From NCBI RefSeq assembly GCF_025499425.1, contig NZ_JAIMCB010000010.1, positions 62,001 to 126,000 on the forward strand: 64,000 nt of DNA. The letters are read 5' to 3'. Of the stretch, positions 17,411-26,557 are shown one piece after another; the first letter of the stretch is position 1; each line of letters begins with the position of its first letter. The notes beneath the pieces were generated by a model. That model ran no database searches, was not told the DNA's origin, and worked only from the letters and a program-made list of their open reading frames with translations. Source of the stretch: Acidiferrimicrobium sp. IK. Its GTDB lineage: Bacteria > Actinomycetota > Acidimicrobiia > Acidimicrobiales > Palsa-688. The translations under genes were made by a program, and so were the position numbers.

Positions 17411-20400
17411 GGCACCCCGCGGTCGAGGAGGTCGGACAGCTCGACGATCATTGCCGCTGGCGGCTCCCAGGCGAACACGCCGGCCGGGTTGCCGTCCTCG
17501 ACCGGCGTCGCGGCGCCGGCCATGCCCCGCAGGAACAGGTACAGCACCCCGCCGAGATGCCGGCGAGGGTCGTAGCCGGTCAGGCGCCAGCGCAGATAAC
17601 GGTGCAGGGCCACCGAGTAGAGGACCGCTTGGAGCGGGTAGTGCTCGGCGGCCATGGCCTCGGCCATCCGTGCCGGTCGGTAGTGCCAGGTGGTGAGGGC
17701 CTCGCCGGGCGAGCCCAGCCAGTTGGTCTTGTAGTCGACGACCACGAAGCGGCCCTCAGCCGCCGGCCCGTCGCCCCCCGGTACCGGCGCCAGCCGCAAG
17801 ACCAGGTCGATACTGCCGACCAGGTAGCCGCGCAGCAGCTGGGCCATGGCTGGATCAGCCAGCCGATCGGGGTACCAGCCGAGGGGATCGGCGGCGGGTA
17901 GGTGGCGACGCATGCAGCCGGCGATGTCGGCCAGGGCCAACTGGGCGCGGGGGGTGTCGCCGCCGACCAGGGGCAGCTCGAAGGCCAGCTCGTCGAGGCG
18001 GTCGGCGCGTCCCACGTCTCGTAGCCGCCGCCCGCCGGCGAGGGGCCCGAGGGGAGTCTCGATCACCGCTTGTAACGCCGAGGGGAGCCCAGCCAACGTC
18101 GGGTCCTCCGCCCGGCCGGTGACCGCGGCGAGAGCCGCCGACAGCGCCGCCGGCAGGTCGGGGACGGAGAAGTCCACCGCCTCGCACATGGCGTGGACGG
18201 TGATACCGAAGGCTGCGCCGGCGGGCAGCGCCGCCATGGGCGACGGCAAAGCGCTCGCCTCGCCGGTGACCGCAGACCCACCCCCGCCGCCAGACCCCCC
18301 GCCGCCTGCACCCTTAGACTCGCCCCCGCCGCCAGACCCGCCGCCGCCAGACCCCCCGCCGGCAGTCAACGGCAGGGCCGCGTCGGCCAGGGCGTCGGGA
18401 GCGGCCGGCTCGTCGGTCAGGCCGGGCGTCTCGGCTTCGCTGGCCACGGTGGCCGGCCGGGCCGCGCCGTGGGCCGCGGCGGTGAGCCCGGTGTAAGAGG
18501 TTCGCCGCCAGGTCACGTCGAGGGTCCGCTCGAAGCGGTCGACGTCGAGGTCGGCCGCCTCCGCCGCTGCCGGCTGGAATGTACCCCGGGTCGGCGCACC
18601 GACGCGCTCGACCGTGATCGTGCCGGCGGCACGCGCTGCCAGCTCGTGCATCCTGGCCTCGACGACGTCGTCGTCTTTCGGTACCGCCGCGGGCTTGGGC
18701 GACATCGACCCGGCCGGGGCCCGGCCGAGCAGCAGCCGGGCCAGCGGCGCGTTGGTCGTCTCGTGCCCCGTCGCCCACCACACCACCACCTGGTGGCGGG
18801 CCCTGGTGAACGCGACGTAGGCCTGCCGAAGGTCCTCACCGCGCCGCTCCTCGGCGGCCCGGGCGCGATGACGCCACCACCCGTCGGGCCGGTCGCCGCC
18901 GACGTCGATGGTCCGCCGGTCGCCGGCGTCGGGGTCGTGGTAGAGCGGCATGGCGTCCTTGTCGGGGAAGGCGTGCCACAGGTAGGGCAGGTAGACGACC
19001 GGGTATTCGAGGCCCTTGCTGCGGTGCACCGTCTGGATCTGCACCGCCTCGGCGTCGGATTCCAGGCGCCGGCTGCGCTCCTCCGCGGCGGTGTCGGAGC
19101 CGGCGGAGTCCACCCGATCCCGCAGCCATGCGGTCAACGCCCGCCCTCCGGCACCGGACTGGAGGGCCTCGGCGTGCAGCAGCTCCGCCACGTGCCGCAG
19201 ATCAGTCAGGCGCCGCTCCCCGCCCACGCAGGCCAGCTCCCGGGCGACCAGCCCCTGCTCGACGGCCACCGTCTCGGTCAGCGCCGCGACGCCACGCTCG
19301 GCCAGGACCGCGGCCCAGCGGTGCAGCACGGCTTGGAGACCGTCGAGTTCGGCGTCGGTCGCCTGGACCAACGTCGCGGCGTCCCAGCCGATGAACGCGG
19401 TCAGCGCCGCGGCTCGGGCCCTGGCCGTCGCCGCCGGCTGCTCCAACGCCTCGAGCAGCGTCAGCCACTGCCCGGCCGCGGGGGTGGCAAACACGCTCCC
19501 GCCGCCGGCGATCACCGCGGGCACCCCGGCGGCGTCGAGGGCCCGGTGGATGGTGGCCGCCTCGTGGTTGGCCCGCACCAGCACCGCCACGTCTCCGCAG
19601 GTCAAGCCCCGGCGGCGAGGAGCGCGGCCGGTCGCGTCCCGCGCCCCGATCCCGCCCGGACCCTCGATGCAGGCGGCCCCTGCGACGGATCCACCGGCGG
19701 GGCGCTCGTCGGGGAGGGTGGCGCCGGAGGAGACCAAAGCGACGATGTCGTCGGCGACGTCGGCGGCCACCGCGAGGCGGGCGCTGTCGGCCTGCGCCCA
19801 TCCCTTGGCTGTCTGCTCGATCAGCCCGTCGCCCCGGTGGAGCAGGCGCAGTCGCAGCGGTGCCGGCGATGGCGCGCCGGCCAGGCGGCTGGTGTCGTGG
19901 CCGGCGGCGGCGGTGACGGTCCGGTACGGGATCTCGGGGTGGCCCAGGGTGGCTCCGGACATGAGGGCGTCGAGCGCGTCGAGGAGCGGCTGGTCGCTGC
20001 GCCAGTTGGTGCCGAGGGTGCGGGGCTGCCCGGCGGTCGCCCGCGCCGCGAGGTAGGTCCACACGTCAGCGCCGCGGAAGCTGTAGATCGCCTGTTTGGG
20101 GTCGCCGATCAGCAGCAGGGGCACGTCGCCGGCGGCGAACGCCTTCCGGAAGATGTCCCACTGCTGCTGGTCGGTGTCTTGGAACTCGTCGACCAGCACC
20201 ACGGAGAAACGCCGCCTAAGGCGGCCCACGGCGGTGTCCCCCGACGGACCGTCGAGGGTGGCCGCCAGCCGGGCGATCTGGTCGTCCCATCCGATGGTGC
20301 CCGCCTGTCGGGACCGGCGGATCACCTCGTCGCGCCCGCGCGCGGCCAGGCTGGCCCGCAGGCCCTCTGGGGTGTCGCGGCCGGCCAGGGCCGGCTCGAG

Positions 20401-21072
20401 GAAGGCGTCGCGGTTGGCCACCGCGGTGGCGACGATCTGTCGGGCCTCCTTGCGGGTGAACGTCGGGTGGTCCCAACCACGGAACTTGCGCAGGTACAAG
20501 TCGTCGACCACCTCGTCCACCAGCCCGTCGTTGTCCTCGACGAAGCGGAGGTCGCGCCCGCAGTCGGCCGCGGTGCCCAGGCTGGTCAGGACCTGCTCGC
20601 AGAAGCCGTGGATGGTCGAGATCGTCGCCGCGTCGAAGTCGGCGAGGGCCGCCGACAGGTGTTCCAGCCGGCGGGCCACGTCATCGACTGACCCTTCGGC
20701 CAGGAGATCGACCAGCTCGTCACGCTCGACTGGCGACTTGTCGGCTCCGTCGGTTCCGTCGGCTCCGGCCGCCTCGCCGGCCCGCTCGACGCCGGCCGCG
20801 GCAGCGCGCAGGCCGGCCTCGGCTGCGACCAGCCGGGCCCGCACCCGGTCGCGGAGCTCCCCGGTGGCGCTGCGGGTAAAGGTGACGACCAGCAGCTGGT
20901 CGATGGGGGTGCCCTCGGCCAGGTACCGCACCGCCAGGTTGGCGATGGTGTAGGTCTTGCCGGTCCCCGCTGACGCCTCGAGCAGCGTGACCCCCCTCGG
21001 CAGAGGAGCGGCCGGGTCGAAGGGCACGGCGGCGTCCCCGGCGCGCACGGCGCTCGGCGCGATCCCCGTCAT
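17407..21072 (-). CDS. recB: Exodeoxyribonuclease V subunit beta
   Basis: A 1221-aa helicase-nuclease. The UvrD-type N-terminus has Walker A LLEASAGTGKTYT (about 29-41) and a DEFQDTD motif; the C-terminal RecB nuclease carries VVDYKTNWLG near residue 1113 with the metal-binding Asp and Lys. Between helicase and nuclease, at about residues 904-933, lies a run of GGGGS-like units (glycine/serine only apart from ESKGA) not expected in RecB. ATG 21072 overlaps the recC stop by 4 nt; a longer open frame to 22113 is antisense-like overlap inside recC and was rejected. Confidence 0.93.
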   Translation of the reverse strand: MTGIAPSAVRAGDAAVPFDPAAPLPRGVTLLEASAGTGKTYTIANLAVRYLAEGTPIDQLLVVTFTRSATGELRDRVRARLVAAEAGLRAAAAGVERAGEAAGADGTDGADKSPVERDELVDLLAEGSVDDVARRLEHLSAALADFDAATISTIHGFCEQVLTSLGTAADCGRDLRFVEDNDGLVDEVVDDLYLRKFRGWDHPTFTRKEARQIVATAVANRDAFLEPALAGRDTPEGLRASLAARGRDEVIRRSRQAGTIGWDDQIARLAATLDGPSGDTAVGRLRRRFSVVLVDEFQDTDQQQWDIFRKAFAAGDVPLLLIGDPKQAIYSFRGADVWTYLAARATAGQPRTLGTNWRSDQPLLDALDALMSGATLGHPEIPYRTVTAAAGHDTSRLAGAPSPAPLRLRLLHRGDGLIEQTAKGWAQADSARLAVAADVADDIVALVSSGATLPDERPAGGSVAGAACIEGPGGIGARDATGRAPRRRGLTCGDVAVLVRANHEAATIHRALDAAGVPAVIAGGGSVFATPAAGQWLTLLEALEQPAATARARAAALTAFIGWDAATLVQATDAELDGLQAVLHRWAAVLAERGVAALTETVAVEQGLVARELACVGGERRLTDLRHVAELLHAEALQSGAGGRALTAWLRDRVDSAGSDTAAEERSRRLESDAEAVQIQTVHRSKGLEYPVVYLPYLWHAFPDKDAMPLYHDPDAGDRRTIDVGGDRPDGWWRHRARAAEERRGEDLRQAYVAFTRARHQVVVWWATGHETTNAPLARLLLGRAPAGSMSPKPAAVPKDDDVVEARMHELAARAAGTITVERVGAPTRGTFQPAAAEAADLDVDRFERTLDVTWRRTSYTGLTAAAHGAARPATVASEAETPGLTDEPAAPDALADAALPLTAGGGSGGGGSGGGGESKGAGGGGSGGGGGSAVTGEASALPSPMAALPAGAAFGITVHAMCEAVDFSVPDLPAALSAALAAVTGRAEDPTLAGLPSALQAVIETPLGPLAGGRRLRDVGRADRLDELAFELPLVGGDTPRAQLALADIAGCMRRHLPAADPLGWYPDRLADPAMAQLLRGYLVGSIDLVLRLAPVPGGDGPAAEGRFVVVDYKTNWLGSPGEALTTWHYRPARMAEAMAAEHYPLQAVLYSVALHRYLRWRLTGYDPRRHLGGVLYLFLRGMAGAATPVEDGNPAGVFAWEPPAAMIVELSDLLDRGVP

Positions 21073-24000
21073 GACAGCACCTCGAGCGCGAGCAGGCCCG
21101 CCCACAGCCGCTGGGCCAGGCACCCGGCGCGGCTGTGGTGACCGCCCCAGCCGGCCTCGTCGGGGCGCGGTCGGGCCGCGACGTAGCGGTCCCAGTCGAG
21201 TACACCGCCAAAAGCCAAGCGGTGAGCGGGATCCTGGTCTTCGAGCGGGAAAGGCGCGCTGTAGCCCGTCACCCACTCCCGCCTGGCCGCGGCCTCTCCG
21301 TCCCGCCCGCGATGCGCCTCGGCCGCCCACGCCGCGGCGGTCTTGGGGGCCAGCGGCAGCGGCTCTCGCATGCCCCGCAGGTACAGGTCGACGATGGCAT
21401 CCAGCTCTTGGGTGGCCCGAGCCAGGCGGGTGGCCGGGTCGGGACCGAGCGGCGGGATGCGGGCCACCGCCACCGCGTTGCCCTTGCCCCGGCCGACCGA
21501 ACGGGCCGTCCACGGCTGGTCCGGGTCCGACGCGCTCAGCGCCACCACCCGGACCCAAGCCGCCAGCCGGTGCTTGGCGGCAAGACGCGAGTAGGTCACG
21601 GTGCGCACCTGGGCGCCGAACACGTCGCCGACCGTGCCCGCCACGGTGAACCCGGCCCCCGGCGCGGTGACGTCGATCAGGCGGGCGTCGCGGGTGGGCG
21701 CGGCGGCCTCCGCGATCAGGGCCTCGACGGCCGGGGTCATCTCGTCGAGAACCCGCCGGCCGAGGCGCCCGGGCGGCAGGGACCCGCGGGCCAGCTCGGC
21801 GCGGACACACTCGTCCGCTCCGACGCCGGCGAGGCGCGCCGCCAGCAGCCGGTCGCCGACCTGCCACTTCTCCAGCGGGTCGAGCTCGATGGCTATGGAG
21901 TCTCCCGGTTCCACCCGCTCGCCGCGCACGGTGACACCGAGCCGCTGGCGGAGGAACGCCTTCACCGGGTGTTCCACGAAACGCACCAGGTCGTCGAGAC
22001 CCACCGGGTCGGGCCGCAACGGAGCCAGCACTTCGCTCAGCGTGCTCGGCGCGGCAGAGCGCGACCCGCGAGCTGCCTGCGCACCGTCCAGGGCGGACCG
22101 ATCGAAGCTCCAAGGCGCGCCCGCCACCAGCGCGCCGGGCACGAAGTTGCGCTCGTCGAACGGCTGGAGCGGGTGGGTGACCAGCACCTTGTGGCGGGCC
22201 GGTTCGTCGCCGGGGACGCGCACGGTGCGGTCGACGACGTCGAGCAGCTCGCCGACGGGCACCGCCGGCGGGCGGGCGGCGTTGGTCCTCTCGTCGCGCC
22301 CGGCGTAGGTGATGATCAGGGTGTCTTGGGCGGCGAGCAGCGCGTCCAGGAGCAGTTGGCGGTCCTCGCTGCGGGGATCTCGGTCGCCGATGTGGGGGTC
22401 GGCGGCCAAGAGGTCGTCGCTGCCGGGGGTGCTGCGGCGGGGGAAGGCGCCATCATCGAGGCCGAGGAGACACACCACCCGGTGGGGGACGGAGCGCATC
22501 GGGACGAGGGTGCACATGGTGAGGTGCCCGGTGCGGAAGTTGGCTCGAGTCGGGACACCCCGGAGGCGGTCGGCGAGAAGCCCCCGGACTTCGGCGGGCG
22601 ACAGCGTCGTGGAGACGCCGGCGGGGCTGGCTGATGCCTGGGCGTGGAGCTCGTCGAGGATCCGGGTCAGCTGGCTGCGCTGCCACTCGTCCGCCGGCGA
22701 GCAGGCCATGAGAGCGTCGGCTGCGCCGGCGATGGCGGTCATCCACCCTTCGACGCTTCGGGGCTGGCTGAAGTCCCGCAGCACGGCCCCGACCCGCTCC
22801 ACCAACTCGGCCAGCCGCCCGGCGAGGTCGATGTCGCCGCTGTCCACGTCGTCGAGGGGGAGCACTCCGCCTACCAAGGCGTGGGGTTCCTCGGACATGG
22901 CCACGCCGGTCAGGATCCGGTCGAGGCCCGCGGCCCACGTCCCGTCGCGTACGCCGTCGAGCCGGTACGGGCTGCGCCACGGACCGTCGATCCCCCACCG
23001 CACCCCCGAAGAGCGCACCCATCCGTCCACCCGGGTCAGCTCGTCGTCGTCGAAGCCGAAACGGGTCCGCACCGGAGCGGTGCCGGCCAGGTCCAGCAGG
23101 TCGGATGCGGTGACCCGGCCGGTCGCCAGGTCCAGCAGCCGCGCCACCGCACCGAGCACCGGGTTGGTCTGACGCAGAGACCGGTCGGCCAGGCGGACGT
23201 GGAGATCGGCGCCGGCGACCTCCCTTCCGGGCCCGAACGTGGCGTGGATGAGAGGGGCGAACGCCTCGATGTCGGGGCACATGACGATCACGTCGCGAGG
23301 TTCGAGCGTCGGGTCGGCGGCGAGCTGGTGGACGATGGCGTCGCGCAGCACCTCCACCTGCCGGGCCCGCCCGTGGCAAGCGTGGACCTGGATGCTGCGA
23401 TCGTCGTCCGCCATCGCCGGGCGGGTGTCGGAGGAGGTGGAGAAAGGGGGGGCGGCTGGCTGGCGGTCCGCCCTTACGTCCGCCTGGATACGCCCGAGCA
23501 AGGTCGCCGGTGCGACCGGGTCCGGCAACACCGCGCCGGGCCGTGCGCCAGCCCGGGCCAAGACCACCTGCATCTCTGTGGCGTCGCGGCCCCAGGTGTG
23601 CAGGAGCGGGTTGGCCGGAACCGGCGGGCGGTGGGTGCGGCGCGACAGGCCGGGCGCGCTCGGCAGCGTGGTGATCCGATCCCACAGCACCGGGGAAGGA
23701 TGCAACAGCCACAGGTGCACGTCCCGGCCGGCGGCCAGGGCCGCGAGCAGGTCGAGGTAGCTGGCCGGCAGCCGGGTCAACCCGAACAGCGACAGCCGCC
23801 CGGGCAGCTCCACCAGGTCCGGGGCCTCGGACAGACGGGCGCAGGCGGTCTGCAGCCGTTCGGCCGGCCCGGGGACGCCGATGCGGGCTCGCAGCCGGCG
23901 CCACAGCTCGGCCTGCCAGGCCTCGTCGGGGCCGGATGGGGAGTGGTCGGCGGCGGCCCAAGACCGCAGCAGCTCCGGACGGTGCACCCCGTAGCGGTCG

Positions 24001-24434
24001 AACAGGTCGGCGAGGTGGCGGACCGTGGAGAACCGTCGGGCCCATCGGTCGTCGCCGGGCGCCTGCCCTAGATGCGCGGCCAGCGGGGCCAGCCACGGCT
24101 CGGCGATGGCGTCGTCGACGACGCCGAGCAGCGGCCACACCGATCGCTCGGCCGGCCACGGGTCCTCGGCCGGGTCCACGCCCGTCGCCGCGGCCAGCGC
24201 GGCGCCTACCAGCGCCGCCGGGAACGGGAACTCGACGTTGGCGCACACCCCGTCAGCGCCGCCCGGCCGGGCGCCGAGCACGCCCGAAATCCGCTGCGAC
24301 AACCATCGCTCGACTCCCCTGGTCGGCACCGCCACGATCTCGGCGGCGAACGGGTCGCCCACCGGGGAGCGCAGCACCTCCGCCAGGCCGTCGGCCAGGC
24401 TGTCACCACGCGACGCTCGGTGCAGCTCCAGCAT
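21069..24434 (-). CDS. recC: Exodeoxyribonuclease V subunit gamma
   Basis: A 1121-aa RecC protein, the Chi-recognising inactive-helicase subunit. The N-terminus MLELHRASRGDSLADGLAEVL and the motif VPTRGVERWLSQRIS are typical, as are VIVMCPDIEAFAPLI and VCLLGLDDGAFPR. The nuclease-like C-terminal domain is present without catalytic residues. ATG 24434 is preceded by TACCGT and 7 nt, suggesting a leaderless start. As the first gene of recCBD it sets the operon's expression. Confidence 0.93.
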   Translation of the reverse strand: MLELHRASRGDSLADGLAEVLRSPVGDPFAAEIVAVPTRGVERWLSQRISGVLGARPGGADGVCANVEFPFPAALVGAALAAATGVDPAEDPWPAERSVWPLLGVVDDAIAEPWLAPLAAHLGQAPGDDRWARRFSTVRHLADLFDRYGVHRPELLRSWAAADHSPSGPDEAWQAELWRRLRARIGVPGPAERLQTACARLSEAPDLVELPGRLSLFGLTRLPASYLDLLAALAAGRDVHLWLLHPSPVLWDRITTLPSAPGLSRRTHRPPVPANPLLHTWGRDATEMQVVLARAGARPGAVLPDPVAPATLLGRIQADVRADRQPAAPPFSTSSDTRPAMADDDRSIQVHACHGRARQVEVLRDAIVHQLAADPTLEPRDVIVMCPDIEAFAPLIHATFGPGREVAGADLHVRLADRSLRQTNPVLGAVARLLDLATGRVTASDLLDLAGTAPVRTRFGFDDDELTRVDGWVRSSGVRWGIDGPWRSPYRLDGVRDGTWAAGLDRILTGVAMSEEPHALVGGVLPLDDVDSGDIDLAGRLAELVERVGAVLRDFSQPRSVEGWMTAIAGAADALMACSPADEWQRSQLTRILDELHAQASASPAGVSTTLSPAEVRGLLADRLRGVPTRANFRTGHLTMCTLVPMRSVPHRVVCLLGLDDGAFPRRSTPGSDDLLAADPHIGDRDPRSEDRQLLLDALLAAQDTLIITYAGRDERTNAARPPAVPVGELLDVVDRTVRVPGDEPARHKVLVTHPLQPFDERNFVPGALVAGAPWSFDRSALDGAQAARGSRSAAPSTLSEVLAPLRPDPVGLDDLVRFVEHPVKAFLRQRLGVTVRGERVEPGDSIAIELDPLEKWQVGDRLLAARLAGVGADECVRAELARGSLPPGRLGRRVLDEMTPAVEALIAEAAAPTRDARLIDVTAPGAGFTVAGTVGDVFGAQVRTVTYSRLAAKHRLAAWVRVVALSASDPDQPWTARSVGRGKGNAVAVARIPPLGPDPATRLARATQELDAIVDLYLRGMREPLPLAPKTAAAWAAEAHRGRDGEAAARREWVTGYSAPFPLEDQDPAHRLAFGGVLDWDRYVAARPRPDEAGWGGHHSRAGCLAQRLWAGLLALEVLS

Positions 24435-24468
24435 GGAGGCGACGGTACCGGAGAGGTGTGACGAGACC

Positions 24469-24474
24469 TATAGT
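24469..24474 (+). promoter_or_regulatory. Probable -10 element TATAGT
   Basis: TATAGT in the 100-nt divergent gap, 60 nt before the ATG of the gene at 24535. No convincing -35 is visible. The opposite-strand candidate for recC is TACCGT at 24442-24447, 7 nt before its start codon. Confidence 0.35.
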
Positions 24475-24534
24475 GCCCACGTCCGGGCTGGCCAAGCATC
24501 CCGCCGGCCGAGGGACAGGTAGGAGGGCGAGGGG

Positions 24535-25476
24535 ATGGCCACAACGGCTCAGGATCTTCAGAGCACGGCGGCGCCGAGCCCGACTTCCGGCGCGCGCCGC
24601 TACCCCAGCCGTCATCCCGACGTGGTGGCCTTCCGCGAGGCGGTGGTCGCGCTGGCCGCCAGCATCCCCGACAGCGACGACGCCCGCCACCACGCCGCTG
24701 ACGCGGGACGCCGACTGGTGGTCCTCGGCGATGCCGGTGACGCCGACGCCCTCCGTTTGCTGCTGCGGCCCGACCCTTCGGTACCGGCCGTCGCGTGGAC
24801 CGTCGCTTGCTACCAGATCGGCGACCTGACGCCGAGCGCTCTTCGCGACTTCGCCGACCCGGTGGAGGCGGTCACCACCCTGGTTCACTGCGGGGAGGCC
24901 AGCCACCTCGCCGCCGAGCTGGTGGCGTCCACCGACGACGGCCTGCGGTGGACGTCGGTGATCCGCACCGGCGACCTGCTGCGGTTCCAGCTGCTCGGGT
25001 CGGCCACCTGCGTGGCCGACGCCCAGGGGACCCGCCTGGCCGCCGCCGAGCGCGAATGGGAGGCCCAGCTGCTGCGGTGGGCGGTGGGCGACGAGCCAGC
25101 GCCAGAGGATGTCCCCGGCCTGCCCGCAGTCGCCGTCGCCGCGTCCGGGGAGGCGCAGGCGGCGCCGGCTCCCAACGTGTTGGAGGCACTCGTCGAGCAG
25201 GTCCTCAGCACTCTGCGGACCGCGGAGCGACCCCCCGAGCCTCCCGCTCCTGAGATCCTCGACCGGCTGGCGGCCATCGAGGGGCGTCTCGACGACATCA
25301 CTCGGGCTCTGGACGGGCTGCGTAGAGACAACCGGCAGCTTGCGCTGGCGTCCTGGTGGCAGCGGGTGCCTCGCCTGGCGGCGCTGCGGGCGACCTTCGA
25401 GCTGCACATCCGAGGAGACGCCCCGGCGCGCCCGGTTGGCCACGCGGCCGCCATCGACACCACTGCCAACGACTGA
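24535..25476 (+). CDS. Hypothetical protein with C-terminal coiled coil
   Basis: A 313-aa soluble protein that I do not recognise. Residues about 20-140 are helical with HEAT-like alternation (ADAGRRLVVLGDAGDADALRLLL ...), and residues about 240-275 (EILDRLAAIEGRLDDITRALDGL...) form a likely coiled coil. AGGAGGGCGAGGGG precedes the ATG. It is followed 3 nt later by the septum-formation-like lipoprotein gene, so the two are probably one operon, which ends just upstream of the injection-system genes. A link to that system is possible but not shown. Confidence 0.65.
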   Translation: MATTAQDLQSTAAPSPTSGARRYPSRHPDVVAFREAVVALAASIPDSDDARHHAADAGRRLVVLGDAGDADALRLLLRPDPSVPAVAWTVACYQIGDLTPSALRDFADPVEAVTTLVHCGEASHLAAELVASTDDGLRWTSVIRTGDLLRFQLLGSATCVADAQGTRLAAAEREWEAQLLRWAVGDEPAPEDVPGLPAVAVAASGEAQAAPAPNVLEALVEQVLSTLRTAERPPEPPAPEILDRLAAIEGRLDDITRALDGLRRDNRQLALASWWQRVPRLAALRATFELHIRGDAPARPVGHAAAIDTTAND

Positions 25477-25479
25477 ATA

Positions 25480-25923
25480 GTGCGCCGCCTCACCCTGCTC
25501 GCGCTCGTCGCGACCCTGGCCGCCGGCTGCGGCAGCTCCAACCATTCCGTCTCCGCCAACGAGTCGGTGTTCCATCTGAAACCCGGCAGCTGCATCGTCC
25601 CGCCCACCGACATCAAGGCCGAGGTGGCAGACCTCAAGGTTGTCTCGTGCAAGACCCCCCACACCCAGGAGGTGTTCGCGCTGGTCGACGACAACTCCGG
25701 CGACAACTACCCGGGCGCGGCGGCGCTGCGCACCTTCGCGGACGGCAGCTGCCTGCAGCGGTTCAAGGCGTATACCGGGGTCGACTACCGAGACTCTTCG
25801 CTGTTTTACACCTATTTGTTGCCGTCTGTGCGCAGCTGGGCCGCGAAAGACCGGACGATCGTTTGCATCATCACCACCACCGGCCAGCCTCTAACTGCCT
25901 CTGTGAAGGCGTCCCACACCTGA
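25480..25923 (+). CDS. Septum-formation-family lipoprotein
   Basis: A 147-aa exported protein. The signal peptide MRRLTLLALVATLAAGC ends in a lipobox (LAAGC) with the acylated cysteine at about residue 17. The mature part matches the actinobacterial Septum_form domain: an early SC-containing strand, VVSCKTPHTQEVFALV with the C-x2-PH-x-x-EV signature, a paired Cys in GSCLQRF and a final Cys. The domain is named for a septation phenotype; its biochemical role is unclear. GTG start at 25480. Confidence 0.72.
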   Translation: MRRLTLLALVATLAAGCGSSNHSVSANESVFHLKPGSCIVPPTDIKAEVADLKVVSCKTPHTQEVFALVDDNSGDNYPGAAALRTFADGSCLQRFKAYTGVDYRDSSLFYTYLLPSVRSWAAKDRTIVCIITTTGQPLTASVKASHT

Positions 25924-25958
25924 TCTGGTCGCTCTAATCCCCAGGGAGACACCCTGTC

Positions 25959-26345
25959 ATGCCCAAGCCCGTCATGACCACCGGAGCGATGATGCAGTGC
26001 AGCTTCGGACTTGCTCCGTCTGTGCTGAATGTGTTGCCGATTGCTCGAACCACCAGCGGCGGCCTGCCGGTGGCGACCATCGCCGACGCCCTCCCCATGG
26101 TCAACATCCCGCCGTTCGGAATGTGCTCGACCCTGTCCAACCCGATGGTCGCCGCGGCCACCGCAGCTGCGCTCGGCGTGTTGACCCCGATGCCGTGCAT
26201 CCCGGTCACCGAGGCCTGGATTCCGCAGTCGCCGCAGGTGCTCGTCGCCGGTAAGCCGGTGCTCGTCGCCGGGTCGCAGTGCATGTGCAACTGGGGTGGG
26301 GTCGTGACGGTCACCCCGTCTGGTGGGGTCACCACTCTGGCCTGA
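25959..26345 (+). CDS. PAAR-like (DUF4280-type) spike-tip protein of the injection system
   Basis: A 128-aa protein starting MPKPVMTTGAMMQCSFGLAPS with VNIPPFGMC, MPCIP and VLVAGSQCMCNWGG, a cysteine/methionine-rich layout like DUF4280 PAAR-like domains. These fold into the metal-binding cone at the tip of contractile tail spikes. It starts after AGGGAG (positions 25943-25948) and is the first CIS gene, separated by a terminator-like hairpin and a 212-nt gap from the sheath gene, so it may be transcribed separately. The spike carrier is the VgrG-like gene at 33967. Confidence 0.82.
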   Translation: MPKPVMTTGAMMQCSFGLAPSVLNVLPIARTTSGGLPVATIADALPMVNIPPFGMCSTLSNPMVAAATAAALGVLTPMPCIPVTEAWIPQSPQVLVAGKPVLVAGSQCMCNWGGVVTVTPSGGVTTLA

Positions 26346-26346
26346 C

Positions 26347-26362
26347 GCCAGACGAATCTGGC
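26347..26362 (+). terminator. Hairpin after the PAAR-like gene
   Basis: GCCAGA and TCTGGC flank a CGAA tetraloop, directly after the PAAR stop codon, followed by ATTTC. A stable 6-bp stem with a GNRA-like loop could attenuate readthrough into the sheath operon. Confidence 0.5.
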
Positions 26363-26423
26363 ATTTCACCCAAAAGACGGATCGAGCGGCGAGATTCTGT
26401 CGCACGGCAGCCGGGCAATGGGC

Positions 26424-26429
26424 TACATT
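26424..26429 (+). promoter_or_regulatory. Possible -10 element of the sheath operon (TACATT)
   Basis: TACATT lies 129 nt before the sheath ATG in a 212-nt non-coding stretch, which also contains a CTTTTTC tract at 26500-26510 after the small CCGA-TCGG stem. No -35 can be assigned with confidence. The gap holds no ORF I can support. Confidence 0.25.
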
Positions 26430-26557
26430 CCGGCATTGATGGTGCGGCTGGTTCGCCGGTCACCCGCATGGAGGGGGCGCTCGAAAGACGGTCCGACCAT
26501 CGGCTTTTTCTGGTTGATGCGCCACATCGAGTCCTGTGAACAAGAGGAGAGCCGTCC

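Noticed and set aside
18193..20691. Plus-strand ORF of 832 codons inside recB
   Set aside because: Antisense to intact RecB helicase motifs; low-complexity Arg/Gly composition.
21072..22113. Extended RecB N-terminus to 22113
   Set aside because: The added 347 residues are antisense-like, overlap recC, and RecB homology begins at ATG 21072, which overlaps the recC stop by 4 nt.
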